Source: Blumeriella jaapii (Eukaryota > Ascomycota > Leotiomycetes > Helotiales > Drepanopezizaceae). Taken from it: a stretch of DNA of 64,000 nucleotides. A program made the translations under genes and the position numbers. The DNA lies in contig VWND01000002.1 of NCBI GenBank assembly GCA_009599575.1, positions 1,054,001 to 1,118,000 on the forward strand. The letters run 5' to 3'. The notes beneath the pieces were generated by a model, which was not told the origin of the DNA, ran no database searches, and saw only the letters and a list, made by a program, of their open reading frames with translations. Each line of letters begins with the position of its first letter. Position 1 is the stretch's first letter. Below are positions 33,679 through 47,275 of the stretch, piece by piece.

Positions 33679-35117
33679 ACTCGTCCGGGATGCGTTTCAT
33701 GAGACCGACGGGCGTGAGGGTGGTTGGATGTCGCATGGAAGGAGAGGATGGGCTTACGTCTCCAGCCACCGGTGCCGGCTTGACGCATTGGGGATGATGG
33801 AAGCGAGAAGTTCGAATGGCGTCGCTTGACTCCTGCGCTGGCGTTTCCCTGGACAAATTGAGCCTTTTTACAGTACTGCAAGTGATGTCGATGATGCCCT
33901 GGGATTTGTATTCTCACCACCGCAAGTGCCTGTCTGGCCTTTGCCACGCTTGGTGGTTCGACGTGCATCGTCCTCACTGTACTGTACATCCAGTGCTGTA
34001 CTGTACTGTATGATGCTCGAGCCCACAGGCGGGTGGGTGTTTGACCCAGACTGGTCAGTGTCAGTCAGTGTTGAGCATCTACATACAGGACAGACCGTAC
34101 GGTACGGCTCCCCCGACCCATCACACGGTCTCGGGGACGCTTTCTGGTTGATCTTCTACACTCCTTTACTGTACAGTGGAAGCCTTCTCTGGTGGCACGT
34201 CGCTTGTCCCATCACCGCTGTATTTCTTGGTACAGTACAGTACAGTACTGTACTTTCGATCGTTCGACTCTGAACCGTGGCTATGATGCTTGGTCTGTCC
34301 CAAGACCACTGCCACCGCGGCATGAACGGCCCATTGTCACCCATACGTGCCATACGGAGCACACGTTCTTATTTCATGGCCTGCAAAACGCAGTTCTGAT
34401 GGAGGAGCCTCTCCACACCCACATGGGCCACGTGCACTCCTACAGGACAGTACAGTAAGTACTGAACAGTACTGCACGAAGCTCATCCATATACTCTCCA
34501 TATACTCTCCATATACTCTACATCTAGGTACAGTACAGTACAGTGCTCAGTGCTCGCCTCCTTGCCTTCGCACACAACCTCCCCTCCGGCCTTCGACCGA
34601 GCTGTGTCTATTTTGGGGCCCGTTCCATCATTCCACTCAGTCCTGGAGTGCGCTCGAGAACCACACGTTCCGTCCTTCTCATTCGCCAGGCCCTTCGTGC
34701 TTTAGTGGGGTGGGGGAATCCCTCAGGACCTCAGTCCCGTCAGTCACATCAACGACATACAACCGACCAGTCTCTTCGCCCTCCACACCAAACAGCCGCG
34801 TTGCTGCGAACACGATCTCTCCGACTCAGCGCGACAGGTCTCGAGTAGCCGATTGCACCGTCGGGGAATTACTCGACCATCACCTCGTCAGTCACTGCGG
34901 TCGGCAGTGCCGCCTCTGCCCAGCACAGCCCCCCCTTCGACTCTTCGACCCTTCGACCCTTCAACCCTTCCACCCTTCACCTCGTCCTCCCGTCGACCCT
35001 CGACCTGACCAGCCACGGCCACGCATTCCCAGGAACGACGCCGACTTGCGACCACGCTCGCAGATCCGTAGCTGACGCTCCCTCGGCCGTGCCAGCTACA
35101 TCTGGCGGTGCCTCACC
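33679..35117. other. Intergenic/upstream region of the Rsp5-type gene
   Basis: About 1.4 kb with several GTACAGTAC palindromes (33977-34013, 34229-34253, 34447-34475, 34529-34545) and a TCGACCCTTCGACCC-type repeat near 34938-35000. No supported gene. The C-rich 3' part is probably the promoter and long leader of the ubiquitin ligase gene. Confidence 0.55.
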
Positions 35118-37904
<2,787 letters not shown>

Positions 37905-38510
37905 TCAAGTGCGTGCTACGGGTCACGCTTTCCTTGTTCGTTATATCATGGTGTTTTCCCTCTTGAAATGGAGGCACACTCGTAATTGATCGTAGGCTTT
38001 GGGGGAGGGGGAGGGGGGAGGGGGGGGTGGCGGTCTCCGCCGCAGGATCAGTCAAACAAACCCTTGGGTTCTGGCAAGCTGGCATGCTTTTGTTTGAATC
38101 GATCAAGCACCATCTGTGTGTAGACCTCGCGACGAGGAATCATTTGGTGACTCGGGAGCCTTTTTTTCCCCATCTTGAAACTTGTTCTGCTCGGTTGTGA
38201 TGAGATGAGATGAGATGAGATGTGATCAGCTGTACCGTGCTTCGGGTTTTCCTCCGCTGCATGCGCGATCCGGCACGATACCGCGAAGTGTGCATTCCCC
38301 TGTTCCTCCGGGAGGGGTCAAGCACGACGGTCGGCATGGTATCCGTCTGTCTCGAGGCGGGCGGGCGGGCGGGCGCGCTCGCGTTCTGGTGCGGATATCT
38401 CCCTCCTGTATGTCTGTACTGTACATACTGTACCTCTCTGTCGACCGGTCGATGTGCCTTGGCGATCTCGCGCTATCGCTCGCTTCTGGGTCGAGGGTCC
38501 GACTGCCTCA

Positions 38511-38604
38511 GGTGGGTGGGTAGGGTGGGTGGGTGGGTGGGTAGGTAGGTGGGTAGGTAGGTAGGTAGGTAGGTGGGTAGGTGGGTAGGTAGGTAGGTGG
38601 GTAG
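38511..38604. repeat. GGTAGGTGGG-type tandem array
   Basis: About 94 bp of tandem 4-bp units, GGGT changing to AGGT and mixtures of the two, all G-rich on the plus strand. Confidence 0.9.
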
Positions 38605-38758
38605 TTAAGCTAGCAGATGTAGGCGTTCGGCACAGTCCGATGTCAACGGGTTACAGACAGTACTGCAGAGCGCCTACGCGTGAGGAACGGCGCGAATGAA
38701 TGAATGAATGAATGAAGACAGGGGTTGTAGGCCTGAGGATTGGGCTGTGGATGGTGCG

Positions 38759-38815
38759 GAGAGAGAGAGGGAGAGAGAGGGGGAGAGGGGGAGAGGGGGG
38801 AGAGGGAGAGAGGGG
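38759..38815. repeat. GA-rich microsatellite
   Basis: Purine-only GAGAGAGG/GGGAGAGG array of about 57 bp. Confidence 0.85.
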
Positions 38816-39899
38816 ACATGGTGTCTGCTGTACGGTGAACGTTTTCGAGAAGATGGAAAGGGCAGAGGAGAGAGGGGACTATACATTTCGATAGTCACAG
38901 ATGTTGTCCCCATGAATGAATGTTTGCGCGCATGCGTGTGTGCAATCCCTCCATCCATCTAAGAAAGAGCGGGCTGGCTGGCTGGGGGTGACATGGTGCA
39001 CACGCGAGCATGTACAGTATAGGTCGAGGTCCCTGTTCGTAGTGTCACAGGTACCGTGCTGGAAAAGTGCTGCGCTGTTCTGCTCGACTGTGCTTCGAGA
39101 GGGCTCGTGGTAGTGAAGAGTCAGAGTTTCAGAATTCGCGATAGGATGGAGGCTCAAGGTTGTTCATATTCCCCAGGATGACAGCTTCGATAAGAGAGAT
39201 CAGAGGCTCGAGAACTTTCTAGTTTAGCCAGCCGCTGCAGAGTTGGAAATTTGAAGAAGAGAAGAAAAACATTGAAGCTCGCTTATTTGTTTGGTCAACC
39301 TCTCCCTTCCACCTGGCACCCCTTATTTCAGAAAAAGAAAACTCTCAAATACCAGCTGGTACCAATAGGAGAGAGAGATAGAATGAGAATAAGTGGGTGC
39401 ATAAGAGCAAGCTCGAGGCTCGGGCTGGGAGAAGGAGATGGAGATGGAGAAGGAGAATAAAGCCCCCAAGGTATGTATAGATTTTACCGGTCCTCCCGGA
39501 TCGGATCCAGTTCGCTAGCTATCTCAGTCGATTAGAATCCCGGGTCCGGGATGTGCCTATGAGGTTTCGGTCTTGGTACATTGCGTTGCGTAGGGGTTGG
39601 TGTGTTGACGGCTTAGGTGGAGTAAGGACTTGTAGAGAAGACGAGGCTGAATCGTGAGATAGCACTGGCGGGAATGGTGATGGGCAATTCAGAGAGCGTG
39701 TGCGGTGGCGATGAACAGTGTAGATACCCCGGTGGATATATAGAACTGGTAGAACCTGGGTCGACATGATAAAGATCATGTTCTCAGTTTGCAACTCTTG
39801 GTACTCTCCTTCTTTTCTACCATAGACAAGGCGTCACGACTTGATGTCGGTGTGGTAGCGGTACGCCTGGCATACCCGGTACGACTACGCTTCCTAACC

Positions 39900-41551
39900 T
39901 CACGACCTCTCCCCTCTCAACAATGGCTCGTTCTCTCCGCCATCCTCTCCATCGCCGTCGTCCTTCTTCTCCGGCATTCCCGTGAACTTGCCTCCATCCA
40001 CCTTCCGCACAGCCCAGCTGCCCTCGTCAGCAGCACTATCAAAGAACTCCTGATTCTCCTCGAAACTCCTGCCGCCGCTCTCGGGGGTGTATCGCCAGGT
40101 CCACCACCCAGCAAAGGTGTTGGTGGCCGCGAAGACTAGGAAGAGCCAATACTTCAGGTTGTTGAAGCCGATGGGTGTCAGGAGGGTGATGGCGAAGTTG
40201 GCCAGGCCCCAGACGATGACGGAGATGGCCGAGCCTTGGGCGCGTGCTGTGCTCGGGTAGATCTCGGTCGGGATGAGCCACACGGTCGCGAGCCAGCCGA
40301 TGCCGAAAATCGCCGTGGCGACGAAGAGCGTGATGCTGCCGGGAATCTCGACGGCGAGGTCGGGGATCGAGTCATAGTTTTCCGCGAGACCGCCAAACAC
40401 CGTGAGCAGCAAGAATGAGACGGCAAGGCCCACGGATCCCCAAACCATAAGCTTTCGACGTCCGTAGACGTCGATGGTCATCCACGCCAGGGTCATCATG
40501 AGAAAGTAAGAGACGTAGTTGCCAAGCGTCAGGAACTCGGCTTTGGTGCTTCCGAATCCGAGAAGCTCGAAGATCTGAGGGCCGTAAACGGAAACAGCTC
40601 CGTAGCCTGTAAGTGCTTGGTTGACTTGCCCCATTACCGTTACCATGCTGGGATGGAACTGGGAGCCTCCTGGAAGCAGCAAGTCTTTGTATCCGATCTT
40701 CGTATCGCTTTCGTTGTCCTGAGCCTCTTGGAGTTCTTCCATCTTCTTCCTGGCATCATCTTTGCCGTAAATGGTCGACAAGGCTTTTTTGGCATCTTCT
40801 GTTCTCTCCTTGCTTATGAACCAGCGTGGAGACTCCGGGAGCCGACTAATGAACGACATGAGCAGGATGGGGAAGATCTGCATGGCTACAATGGGGACCC
40901 GCCAAGCCCACTGGTTATCCTTCCCCAGGCCATACGTTACAGCCATGTTGATGCCATAGGCCATAAGTAGCCCGAAGATGTTCATCTGGAACTCCTGAGC
41001 AAGGGCTCGTCCTCTGGCTCCATCCGACGACAGTTCACTCGAGTAGACCGGGATCACAGCGTCGATGCCCCCTACGCCCAGACCCATGACGACTCGCCCG
41101 GCAAGCATGCACACGATGGCTCCGCCATTCCATGGCGAACTTCCATCCATCGAGAAGCCTGAGATGAACATAAGAAGGTTGCCTATGGCCGTCGTGGCCA
41201 GACAGGTGAAAATAGATGGCTTTCTGCCCTTCTTGTCACCCAGCCAGGACGCAATGATGGCCCCTATCGTGCATCCGAGGTAGTAGACAGACACGATAAT
41301 TCCCACAACTGGCGACTCCTCCTCAATCTGCATCGTCTTGAGATATGAGCGATTTGTGTTGATCAGGGACATCATGCCTTTTAATTCATAGCCAGTTAGC
41401 ACAGCTCGTCTGTGGTGACAGGGGGAGTCTGACCTTGATCATAGCCATAGAGCGCAATTGCGGTACTGGAAAAGATGACCACTTCATTCTTCTTAGTGAA
41501 GATTGGGAACAGGGACGAGTCCCCTCCCTTTTTCGAGGGTGAATTCGGCAT
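39900..41551 (-). CDS. MFS sugar porter
   Basis: Twelve-helix sugar:H+ symporter-type transporter of the plasma membrane. Exon 1 (41434-41551) and exon 2 (39900-41377) are split by a 56-bp intron (41378-41433; branch GCTAACT) that falls inside the hallmark ALYGYDQ-GMMSLINT. Spliced length is 531 residues. Sugar-porter signatures include GDKKGRKPSI (loop 2-3), VVMGLGVGGIDAVIPVYSSE, RLPESPRWFI before the central loop, DVYGRRKL (loop 8-9) and GIGWLATVWLIPTEIYPS. The last motif, normally PETKG, is TPESGGRSFEE. The C-terminal tail is acidic and Gly-rich. The substrate (hexose or other) cannot be assigned. Confidence 0.92.
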
Positions 41552-42220
41552 TTTGAAGTCCTCTTGAAGTATCGAGCCAATCTCTCAAGCTCGCTCGCTA
41601 ACTGGTCTGCTCGGATGCGAACGCTTCTGACTAGCAAGTGAACAATAGTCGAAGAAGTAGATTGAATTCCATGAGCTATCCGCAGAAACTTATAGCAGAG
41701 AGAGATGAACAGAGCGAAAGGGATCTACGCCAGGAAAAGAAGCTTAAGCCAGAGCTTAAGTAGTAGTGGTGCATACTGCTTGGAGGTCAAGACCAAGACA
41801 CCGCTAAACGTCATGGCGGGGATGCTTTCGTCGCTCACCGCGCCCGCCACGCTGCTCGATAGAGGGGCAGCGGGCCAGCCGCACAGTTGATCACGCCCAT
41901 CGAAGAGTTGAGCCGAGTCGAGTCGAGTCCTGCGGGCATTGTCTGGATGTGGACGTGGATCTGGATGTGAATGTGAATGTAAATGTTGGTATTGGTATGG
42001 GTGTTATTGTTGGTATTGGTGTTATTGTTGGTGTTGATGGAGATGTCGACTGGCACGAGAGACGAGAAGGAAGAATCATCTGACGGAAGAATGTATCACG
42101 TGTTATTAGTCACGTGTTGCTCGCCACGCTTGTCTAGATCCAGGTTAGCTCCAGCATGTCCAGCATCCTCAACTCAACCGTCTCACTTACTGTACTTCCT
42201 CACGATATGAAGCGTCGGAA
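41552..42220. other. Divergent upstream region with GT-rich microsatellite
   Basis: About 670 bp between the sugar transporter and the unnamed gene at 42.2 kb. About 41945-42040 is a degenerate GTGGAT/GTTATT/GGTATT array that produces a repetitive Asn-Thr ORF on the minus strand. No gene. Confidence 0.6.
41945..42040. repeat. Degenerate GT-rich 6-bp microsatellite
   Basis: Successive near-repeats of GGATGT, GAATGT, GGTATT and GTTATT over about 95 bp. Confidence 0.8.
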
Positions 42221-43444
42221 ATGCCTCGTCCCCCGGCCGTAAGTAGGTTGGCTACCCACCCATCATCGATTTGAATTGCCATTCATGCCAGCACAACTCT
42301 GACCGCTGAACGCATCCTTAGACGCCGTCGCCGCATCGGTTCGTGATCAAGACAGAACGCCCTCCACCTCGGAGCACCCCGCTGGCCCAGGAGCAACAAC
42401 ACACGCCGCGCCCGAGCACCCAGCAGTTCAACGCGACGCCGCGCTTCACCTTCTCCTCGACGCCTTGTTCGACAGCGTCGCAGACTCTTCCTCGAATCAC
42501 GCCGTCTGCGGCTCGGTACTTGACGCCCGTGAGCAGGATCCCGAATCCTCACGATGACGCGATAGAGCTTTCGTCCGACGATGGACCGCAGCACATCCAG
42601 GAGTTGATTGAGACGGAGGAGCAGGACGTAGATGCAGAAGGTTACGATTCTACGGATCTGGAAGAGGAAGGCTACAAGCTCGAGGAACCCAGTCCTAAGC
42701 GCAGACGCCTCTCTACATCTCCCGCCGACGTAGACGAGCTGAGGGATGACGAGGAGGAGCAACAGCAAGCACCCCCCCGAGAGCGAGAATTACGAAGCCC
42801 CATATTCTTCCTCTCTTCCGGTCCTGTCCTCACCTCCAGCTCCCCGACGTCCCATCTCCTCCACAGCACCGCGCTTCCTCCTCTCCACTCCTGCACCTCA
42901 GTCCACTCCCCGAGACCCCACACTAGTTTCTCAGCTCGCGATCCCGTTCCTCAAACCGCCCCGCTTCAGGCCTCCAGACCCGTCAGAGACAGCTCAGACG
43001 CAGACGGATCCCTTGCCGGAGCAGTTCTCGCCCCTCAGACGGGGCCAGAAGTATGTGGTTGGGGGCCTTGCGGCGGAAGTCCGGGACTGGCTAATGAACC
43101 TCGAGGGAGCGCTTTCAGGTACGCGGGAGAAGAGAGGGAAGGTCGACCAGTGGCTGGTGAGGATAAAAATCGATGAGGTTAGTGAGGGTTCGAGAGATGA
43201 GTTCACGATGGTTAGGGGGAGGCAGCTTCATGTGCTTAACGACGAGATGGAGGGAGAGGGTGAGATAGCTGATACGGTCGGGATTGTGAAGGTTATGCTT
43301 GCTGGGGAAGGGCAAGCGAATGGGCTGCAACGAGGGAGTAACGTTGAGGTGGGGAAGACGGTGGGTGTCAAAGGCCCTGTTTGGGAAGTTGTGATTGAGG
43401 GCGAAAAATGGGGAGTTGGTGTTGACTGGAAAGTTCTGTCTTGA
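42221..43444 (+). CDS. Unnamed fungal protein, frame shifted at a C7 run
   Basis: Exon 1 (42221-42238) encodes MPRPPA. After an 83-bp intron (GTAAGT, branch GCTGAAC, CTTAG) exon 2 continues TPSPHRFVIKTERPPPRSTP. The middle is low complexity with an acidic block (EEQDVDAEGYDSTDLEEEGY) and a PSPKRRRLS motif that could be a nuclear signal. At 42772-42778 (seven C) the frame must change by one base. Beyond it, PPESENYEAPYSSSLPVLSS leads into a conserved-looking C-terminal domain: RRGQKYVVGGLAAEVRDWL, QWLVRIKIDEV, VGIVKVMLAGEGQ, VGVKGPVWEVVIEG, VGVDWKVLS. With one C removed the protein is 379 residues. The C-terminal pattern of strands suggests an OB-fold-like domain, but no named family is recognised. 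Confidence 0.72.
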
Positions 43445-43774
43445 GGATTACGATACCCTTGATTTACGGCGCTAGTTGTTAATTGCTATTCACACACTGC
43501 GATAGGTATCTAAATGAGTATATCGAGTTTCGTCACACAGCCAAAATTGCTGATTTTTCTTCCAGCTATTTTGAGACGGTATCCACGGCTAAAGCTCCCC
43601 GATTGGCAGACAAGATTCTACGCCCCTTTCTGCCTATCCATCGGGGACAAGCATGCAGTGTAATGTTTACTACTTCATTTCTCGTCAGAACTGTTAGTAT
43701 AAATCTCTGATATTCGAGCAGCTGATGAGAACTTGCCAAGGTTGTCCAAAGGCATCTCGGTGCACATCGAGAAC
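43445..43774. other. Intergenic, convergent gene ends
   Basis: About 330 bp between two convergent stop codons; A/T-richer than the genes, nothing recognised. Confidence 0.5.
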
Positions 43775-46109
43775 TCATACCAAGAAGATGCTCTGTCTTG
43801 TTGCAGTTGTCCCTGAATCAAGCTCGCCCTCCATGACTCCATGGATGTAGGCATCCCCGATCACATAGTAGGGGTCTGAATGGGTCTCAAAACACGTTTC
43901 CCCGGTTCCAGGCGCTATTGCGTCTTTACCAGCGGCAACATAGCTCGGCTCGGTGCTCCTTGCAGAGCTCAAAGTCTCGACCAGGCTGCCGTTGCAAGAT
44001 CGGGATTCGTGGGCGCTCCGGAGGATGAACGGGACCTGGCTTCCAGATATCACAAAGGCGTAATCACCTGTCGAGATCGTGCTCGGGCCGGTCCCGATGT
44101 ATCCGCTCTTGGTGACGAAGAAGCGTCTGCCCGCCGATGCACATTCGACGGCGTGGAGAAAGGCGGTCCCTCTGGCGATGTTGTCGTTCGACTCCTTGCT
44201 CTCCTGCCAGTACCCACCAATGATGGACGTCGTCCTCCGATGAGCGTAGTCCGCTGAGCGAAACTGCTCGAAAGAGAGCGCCCCTTCTTTGGTAGCTCGG
44301 TGAAAGCCTCTCTTTGCGCCAACGGGCCCATTTGCAGCTTTCTTGACGTGCTCGAGGTTCCCGCAAATCGTCTGCCAGAAGGCGTCCGATGGCGACCCTC
44401 CGCCTACGTACTGGGCCAGAGATGATCGGGGATATGCCGACCGGGCTACGAGATCGCTCCAAGCTTGCACCAACGGCCTGACTCTCGCAATGGTCGTGTC
44501 GGCCAAAACCTCGCCCATGGACACAATTTCGTCGAGGTAGGTCCCCTCGACTTTCAAAACACCTTGCTCGTGGAGCTCGATCAGCCCCGTCACCTCCAGC
44601 GTTGTACCGCAGGATGTTTTCGAGCCGAAGATCCTCACACAGTGTCGGAGGCCAGTTCCAATCAATGACCCAGGAGGGATTCGAGTCGTAACGCTCGCTT
44701 CGACGCAGGGTGCCAGCCAGGACTGACAAAGACCCGTAGCTGGCTAGCATACTCTTCGTTGTTGCGAAGGCTACGAGAGTAGGACTAAGCTTGTAATTCG
44801 GCGAGATCTTCCACTCCCGGACACGCCAGAATCTCACGAGGCCAAGAAGCGCGAAGATCTTGTCCCTCTCGTCTGAGGCCGACCTAGATCTGAACTTCCG
44901 GAGCAGGGGGAGTAGTCCAAGCGGTGCTACGGAATGCCACTCATTTCTCGTGCTTTCGATCTCCATGATCTTGCTGGCAAACAACGATAAAGACTGCTGC
45001 TCGAGGTAAGGATAGACCGAGTCGGCGTGGGCTTCCAGTCGGTATTTCTCGTATTGCAGTGCTGCAAGAGCGAAAAGCTTCCAGGGAGCCGAAAGCTGCC
45101 CGTATCGAACCGTAGCCCGACGGGCGACCACGACCTCCTGGACAATCCAGGCTCGCGACCACTGTGGAGAGAGCAGTTAGATTGAACAAAGTACCCGGTT
45201 CGGAGGACTAACCCATCTTTGTTTCATGAGAGCATCAAAGCCCCTGAGTATGGGCCCGGCTTCGACAAAATGCCGGAGTTCCTGGATGTCCGATGCCTCG
45301 ACCCCATTAAGAAGAGCGCTATACAAATGACACGAAAACGTCAGTCTTGCGAGTTCGGAAGAGGTTTGGAGAGTGACATGGCAGTGATGAGGCCTTTGGC
45401 ACGAAGACAAGATAGGCCTTCCAAGTACCTACTGCATGACACGAAAGGCACCGAAAACATCCACCAGGGCACTGTCTTTCTTCAAGGCTTGTCCTCGACG
45501 TGCTGCCACCGCTTTGGATATATAGGCCGACAGCTTCGGGTGGTCTCTCTCGTCGCCAAACCACTGGTACAGTGACCTGGTGTCTTCCACGCTGAGCGTC
45601 GGCAAGAGCATCTCTCCCAGATGATCATGTATCCCAGATTCTCCCAGCCAAATGACCACTTCCATGCTTTTCTCATAAATCTCTCGCATCATGCCAACCT
45701 GAGAAGTCCTTTCGTCGTTGTCTTTCTGGTTGATGCATATAGCATCTACCCACAATCTCAGCGGTTCCGTCTTGTCTCTCAGCTGTCGTAATCCCAGATA
45801 GAGATTGTAGCTGATGATAGTAGCTTGCAGGTTACATATGATGTGGATGTCATTATTGGCCATCTCGCCGTTATTCCACGTATAGGACAGGGCCTGGTAG
45901 GCGCCAGACTCCTGTATTGGGACTTCTTGAAGTCCGCATTGTATAGGATCCGTCCAGTTGCCTGGACGGAGCGTGAGGATTCTTATCCTGCCTTCGGAGA
46001 CGGGTTTCGAGTAGAGGCCCCAGCTCTGGGAAGCACGCTCGAGGCTCGCTGAAGAATCAGGAAAAGATCGCTTTGTTTCAGAGAGCAGCTTTCCCAACCA
46101 CTTCGGCAT
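43775..46109 (-). CDS. HET-domain (heterokaryon incompatibility) protein, frame shifted in exon 3
   Basis: HET proteins mediate allorecognition and programmed death after fusion of unlike hyphae. Exons 45433-46109, 45213-45318 and 43775-45161; introns of 114 and 51 bp. The HET core is intact: AYQALSYTWNNGE (70-82), LRLWVDAICINQKDNDERTS (117-136) and EIYEKSMEVVIWLGE. Downstream are WSRAWIVQEVVVARRAT, SASDERDKIFALLGL and PSWVIDWNWPP. At about 44600 the frame breaks. ENILRYN ends in one frame, while LEVTGLIELHEQGVLKVEG and everything after it (RRFFVTKSGYIGTGPS, VPFILR, YVIGDAYIHGVMEGE) lie one base away. Exon 3 is 1387 nt, i.e. one base more than a multiple of three. With one base fewer the protein would be 722 residues. 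No intron of viable length explains it. Confidence 0.85.
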
Positions 46110-47275
46110 GATAATGGATATGGCGATGGCTTCATTGTCGTGTTTTTGGAAATTCTAGAGAGGGGTTCAGCTGATGCACATGAGAGTGCAAATGAAGATT
46201 GTAGCCATTGGGTCGCTAAGCTTCCAATTGAAAATGCATAGCTCGAAAACAGGAAGCATTGAGGTTACCTTTACGTGAGAGCTCTCTGAGTAATTTCAAC
46301 GTAGAGAGCATTTGAAACTCAGGTATCGTGAGTTCAACACCATGCACTCGCGTGGCGGTTCTTTGTGAACTAAACAGCTATGAATTAGGAGGGGGTTTAG
46401 TCTTCCACAAATCATGTGGACAGTTCCCATATCAACATGACTTGCCGCTGGCGAACCTCCTTGAAAATAGAAAGCTCGCAGACCGTCATTTCAGAAGTGT
46501 CAGACTCAAGATGATATGAAGACTCTCCACACGATTTTGTGAGCGAACGGAATTATAATCTTACTCTGCGAGCTTGTAGGTTTATAAGGTTGTCTTCGAA
46601 TATCGAATCTTGGAGTCTCTCTACCTTCCAAAGATAGCTATCTACAGTAGTGCCGCGAATAGCCCTAAATGATCTCCCTGGAATCCACAATCCCCGATCT
46701 GGAAAGGTAGTGCTCACTCACTACTCGCTCACCGGTGCTAATTAACGCGAATCGGTACTTACCTAGTAGCTACCCACCTGGTGCTAATCATAAGTGCTGA
46801 CTCACCATTCTCAGGATCAATGAGTAATGTTAAGTATAGTCTGAACTTGGTAGCGCGGTCCCAAAGAACCGGTCGGACTCAAGGCCATTAGCCGTCTCCA
46901 CCCCAAGGCTTGGCTTAAGTGATCAAATTGGTGAAGGTTCGTGGAGACGTCGAGGAGACGCTGACTTACTCTCGGACGGGCGGGAATTGCGAGAAGTAAA
47001 GCGTGACTGAGAAATCGAAATAGTATTCATTGGTACCTATACCCCAATCCTCTCGCGTACTTTTGCTTCGTGCTATTGACATTCCAGACATCACTTAAAG
47101 CGTCCATTCTATGTAGTCATTGCCTGACCAATGCCTGGCCAAGGTATATTCATATTTTCGCTCGTGCAATCCAGCGATTGATCAATTTATTTTCATCCGT
47201 AAACGCCGGTTCCAATGCAAGCGCAGACGAACTCAAAGATCTAAAACAAAGTCTGTGCAACCTGGAGTAAGCTGT
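46110..47275. other. Intergenic stretch, no supported gene
   Basis: About 1.17 kb between the HET gene start and the glycosyltransferase stop. Short ORFs only. A cluster of CTACTCGCTCACC / CTACCCACCTGG near-repeats around 46715-46790 is seen; no further structure. Confidence 0.5.

Larger units (their letters stand above)
37905..39899. other. Intergenic with simple repeats
   Basis: About 2 kb between the Rsp5-type gene and the 3' end of the sugar transporter. It holds the GGTAGGTGGG and GAGAGAGG arrays listed separately, a (TGAA)n run at 38694-38715, a poly-G/purine stretch near 37999-38030, and a few CTGTAC palindromes. No supported gene. Confidence 0.55.

Noticed and set aside
44064..45131. 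Reading the HET gene's first frame to its own stop as the real C-terminus
   Set aside because: Beyond about 44600 that frame is Arg-rich nonsense, whereas the alternative frame shows the conserved HET C-terminal motifs.
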